DNA of 64,000 bases, from NCBI GenBank assembly GCA_037043235.1, contig JAWRVZ010000041.1, positions 4,186,001 to 4,250,000 of the forward strand. Direction: 5' to 3'. Numbering within the stretch: position 1 is the first letter of the stretch; each line of letters starts with the position of its first letter. The notes below the pieces were generated by a model that was not told the DNA's origin, made no database searches, and was given only the letters and a program-made list of their open reading frames with translations. Position numbers and translations under genes: made by a program. Shown piece after piece: positions 60,195 to 64,000 of the stretch. Source of the DNA: Rhodeus uyekii (taxonomy: Eukaryota > Chordata > Actinopteri > Cypriniformes > Acheilognathidae).

Positions 60195-62894
60195 GTAGGT
60201 TAGGAGAGGACACCCTCTCTGTGGATCTTGGCTCATCTGCTGTCATCATGATGCTCGTAGTAGAGGCTCGGAGAACTGCATTTCTCATTGCCATGTCAAA
60301 CTATGCGATGCACGTTATTTAACAGACACATGTCATATCCATAACCGAGTCATGCATGTTTATTCACGTTTTCTGCACCCTGTCTCAGACTCGTACTCGC
60401 TTCTTGAATGGACATGGTCATTGTCCCCATCACAGACTTGCAATCTTTTTCTCTCATTGAGGATTTGTAGGAAACACTGACACTTTTTTTTTCTAGGAAT
60501 GATATTTGGATTATGTGGATTATTTTAAGCTTTTAAATTCAGGTTCAAGGGCATTGTGTAATCAGGGACGTTCCTTTGAATGCTTCCACTTTTTTGTCCA
60601 GTTTGACTTTAACCCTTTAATTGTGAGTTTAAGCCTTTAGTTATTTATTCCCACAAAAAAATATTTTTACTCTACACCTCTACACCACTTTAAATTAAAA
60701 ATATCTTGCGGCAGTGATGTATAGAAGATATATAAAGTTGCAATGATATTTAATTTTACTAAAATTAAATTAATCTGTCCTATTAAGTTTAAAATGTTAT
60801 GTGAGTGTGTGTGTGTGTGTGTGTGTGTGAAGATATAATATATATAAACTTTATTACAGGCTCTAGGCCCAACAACAAGACATACAACATCAAGTAAAAA
60901 AGCAAAAACAAAACAAGGCATAAGTACATACACACCTACAGACATACTTTGATTCATGAGAGCCTTAACAGGCACCCATACCAATGTTTCCACAAATGTG
61001 ATTGATATCTCACCGAGCTACACCTAGGGCTTGTGAGCATCATTATAATACAATTTTGAGATTCATCAAGCCGGGACATGAACTTAAACATTAGTTTCCT
61101 CAAGAGACTATAAAATTAAATAAGTCAAAGGTCCATTCAAGCATTTGAGTTTGTCAGCAAGAATAATTGGGCTAAATGTTGTTTCAAAATTTTTTTTGGG
61201 ACGTTGCTAATCTTAATTAATGTTTTATCTTAATTAATATCTTAATGCCTTTTACATTTCAGTTTGGGTTTGGTTATGCACAAATTCTCTAATACAAACC
61301 GGATTTTTTTATTAAAACCTCACATAGCCTTTGTCAATACTATAAAAGTATTTGTGCATAATCTAATTAATGTTCATAAACTAAGCCTTTGGATTTCATA
61401 ATGTCTCAACCAGCATGCCTTTTGTTTTTAGTGATGGCCAAAAATAAATCGCACATACTGTACAGTAAAACATCAAACCTTAAACTCTGAGAGACCTTTT
61501 CATCATCTTGAGATTGCTGACATATTGCTCAAGTGCCAAGTGACAAAAAATAAGACGTATGTCTGTACTATCTGTCTACTTGACACTACAGTGAGACATT
61601 GAGGATGTTTTTTCATCAATTTAAGTCTGTGGATCTCTACATCATTGTGATAGATTCTCTTAAAGGATGTATCTTCAGAACACCTGTGAAGCAGACCTTT
61701 ATTAGTAACATTTCTGGCCAGCGTTGCATTATGACAAGTTAAAATGAAAAGACGACTGCTTGTAGTATCCATTTGGTTGAACATTTATGGGTATTTCACC
61801 ACTAGGTTATTAACGGGCTTAATTGGATCTTCGCTCAATGGTGAAGGGTTGTAGCATGTGACTCAATGTACCTCAACGCTTCTTTCCGGCTTGGGGTGGC
61901 ATTAGATTAGATGGAGCTAGGAAATCCTCAGGGACTCCTCCATACATCCAGCAAGCCCTTCTCAACACTCATAGCATTTGTGAGCAACTGAAATGGGCTT
62001 GTTCAGGGTTTGCTGTTGATCCCAGATTTCATCAGCCAGTGAAATTCGAATTGAGCTTTGGAGAGGAAATTGTAGTAAAAGAAGCTCAGGCTGCTTATCA
62101 AAGCAAGAGGCTCCCCTAAGGAGCATTCCTGAAGGAACATTGGACTTGTGCAACAACATTAGACATGATAACACACAACAGTTGTCAGTAATTTGCTAAT
62201 TATCTGGTTGCAGATTGATGAAACTTATTAGTTTTAGGGTAAAGTGCTGTGAGGGATCGAGGGTGAATGATCATAATCGGGGAAGATCACAGTGTATTTT
62301 CTTTTAGGCTAGCACACCTTGCAGTTTTATAGAGAGGAAACCTTTTTGTCTTAGCCCTTAGCTTGAATGAAGCCCTTAGGCCCCGTGTTGACAGTCTCTT
62401 GGCTCAGTGTTCTTCTCCCAGATCTGTCTTATTAACATGGAAAACTTGATAAGATTGTTGAATTGGAAAAGCGAGTCAGATTTGAATCTAAAGTTAACGT
62501 TCTTTCCTGTGCTGTTGTGAATGAACCAGATGTTCGATTTGGCTGTAAAGACCAAGGACTATGGAAATAAATTATATAATGGGTTATAATGGGATATATA
62601 TATATCGATATATCAGACAATCTTTGGTCATTTATTCACATCAGTGGATAAGCACATCCACTTGTCCGATTTAACAGAAGTATTATCATCACCCTTTTGT
62701 CAGTTCTAAACTACAAACAACTTTATCTATAAATTAGAAGCAGTTTTTGTTTTATTTTATATTTACGTGTGTGAATTTTATAGAAGTAAATATTGTGAAT
62801 GGAAAAATAATACCTTTTATTATACTAAATGTAATAGATACAGTAAAAACAGTATTATTGTAAAACTGTTTTCTTTTTAAATATATTTTAAAAT
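60195..62894 (+). other. Start of intron 2, no gene seen
   Basis: Begins with the GTAGGT donor. It contains a (TG)n run at 60804-60830 and otherwise AT-rich sequence. The stretch 61840-62400 is free of visible repeats and has balanced composition, but no exon-like splice pair in the right phase stands out. Confidence 0.4.
60804..60830. repeat. (TG)n microsatellite
   Basis: A pure GT dinucleotide run of about 13 units. Confidence 0.95.
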
Positions 62895-63279
62895 TTCTTC
62901 TTCTGCTTCTGCTCCTTCTTCTGCTTTTTCTGCTTCTTCTGCTTCTGCTTCTTCTGCTGCTTCTGCTTCTACTTCTTCTTCTGCTGCTTCTGCTTTTTCT
63001 TCTGCTTCTGCTTCTTCTTCTGCTTTTTCTGCTTCTTCTGCTTCTGCTTCTTCTGCTGCTTCTGCTTCTACTTCTTCTTCTGCTGCTTCTGCTTTTTCTT
63101 CTGCTTCTGCTTCTTCTTCTGCTTTTTCTGCTTCTTCTTCTGCTGCTTCTTCTTCTGCTTATGCTCCTTCTGCTTCTGCTTCTTCTTCTGCTTTTTCTGC
63201 TTCTTCTTCTTCTTCTTCTTCTGCTTCTACTACTTCTGCTGCTTTTTCTTCTGCTTCTTCTTCTGCTTCTGCTTCTGTT
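62895..63279. repeat. 385-bp polypyrimidine (CTT/CTG)n tract with 99-bp higher-order repeat
   Basis: The + strand is made almost only of CTT, CTG and TTT triplets. A complex variant pattern including CTTCTACTTCTTCTTCTGC recurs exactly 99 bp apart (62971 and 63070), with its neighbours in the same order, so a 99-bp block was duplicated. Strand asymmetry is extreme. The poly-leucine open frame on the + strand is an artefact. Confidence 0.95.
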
Positions 63280-63404
63280 GTGTAGCTTTATATTTTATGA
63301 AACTGTGATTCATTTTTTTTTAATCGGGGTTCTTGTTCCAACATAATGAACGATATAGTTCTGCAGAATATTTCATATTACTTTTATTTTTCCTGGGAAC
63401 TTGT

Positions 63405-63725
63405 GCTACGTCTAGAATTCACGCTGTGGGAACGCCCTGCATGATTCTGTCGTGAAGCACATGTAAAATCAATCCAATGGCGTGAATATAGGTGGGTGAC
63501 GTCAAACAATGTCAGCTTCTGTGCCTTTAGCAAGCGCTCTGTGTGAAATTGTCTCTATTTATTGTTTGTTTGTCTCAAGCATATTATATATCGAGATAGG
63601 AGTATAATGGCGAGCAAGTGTAGAATACACTTTTTTTACACAATTTATGTGCTTTTTTAACAGTGTCTTGTTCCCTTTTCGTGGAACCCAGGTTATATTC
63701 GTAATGGAGACTTTTTCTTAAGCAA
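63405..63725 (+). repeat. Possible LTR-like or dispersed repeat in intron 2
   Basis: Contains CTGTGGGAACGCCCTGCATG, CCAATGGCGTGAATATAGG with a perfect CRE motif TGACGTCA (63497-63504), and CGTGGAACCCAGGTTATATTCG. I associate these blocks with a promoter-bearing fish LTR, but no ends or target duplication were found. Confidence 0.3.
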
Positions 63726-64000
63726 CTGTTCTATCCCTGGAATTGACAAACACTTGGAAGAAGTGTAGACTATGGGGAGTTCACTTACAGTAAAGCTCTT
63801 TTCTTCGATATCAAAGCTTCAAACCAAACTCAATTGAGTGAACCAGCATATCGCTCATCTCTCCCTTATCTGGACGTTTTTAAGTCCCCCTCAGTCAGAC
63901 TTTGATGTTAAGACTGATAAATGAATGCTGGCAGTTCAGTGAGATATCAGCCACTGTTTTAACATAGACAAACGCTCTCATCAGTTTCAAACCAGAAAAC

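Noticed and set aside
63161..63346. Poly-leucine open frame
   Set aside because: A product of the CTT/CTG polypyrimidine tract.

Overview
The window looks like nuclear DNA from a ray-finned fish, most likely a cyprinid (zebrafish, carp or minnow relative). The signs are low gene density, AT-rich sequence full of microsatellites, a 5S-rRNA-headed SINE3-type element, several copies of short palindromic repeats that I associate with cyprinid genomes, Tigger/pogo-like MITEs with TA target sites, and solo LTRs. No bacterial-style genes, operons, CRISPR arrays or phage modules are visible. No intact transposase or reverse transcriptase ORF is present.

The only confident host gene is on the + strand. 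A CpG-rich promoter and 5'UTR (about 20.2-20.4 kb) lead into a first coding exon at 20400-20686. It encodes the N-terminal coiled coil of an IQSEC (BRAG) family ARF guanine-nucleotide exchange factor, probably iqsec1. The exon ends at a strong GT donor in phase 2. The best next coding exon I can find is a 36-bp exon at 60159-60194 that keeps the frame, about 39.5 kb downstream. The IQ, SEC7 and PH domain exons must lie beyond 64 kb. The window therefore holds about 20 kb of upstream DNA, exon 1, a giant first intron, a probable small exon 2 and the start of intron 2.

Upstream (1-20.2 kb): a 31-bp minisatellite; two Tigger-like MITEs in inverted orientation, one with a large internal foldback; a 399-bp solo LTR with a perfect 5-bp target duplication; a nested repeat cluster carrying the SINE3 element; a 610-bp solo LTR; and a 33-bp minisatellite that ends only about 350 bp before the start codon.

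Intron 1 (20.7-60.2 kb): an unusual irregular array of four related hairpin units (23.3-24.15 kb), foldback MITEs, two further Tigger-like copies in inverted orientation (one split by a 313-bp LTR-like insertion with a clean target duplication), two other Tigger-type MITEs, a hAT-like element, LINE 3' remnants, a cluster of LTRs near 54.5-55.5 kb, and a few low-repeat stretches that could be conserved regulatory elements. Intron 2 contains a 385-bp polypyrimidine tract with a 99-bp higher-order duplication.

I found no convincing new biological system. The most unusual items are the hairpin array, the foldback inside one Tigger-like copy, the datable nested insertions, and the start-codon and uORF arrangement of the IQSEC exon. 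Repeat family names come from recognition by eye and were not checked against a repeat library.
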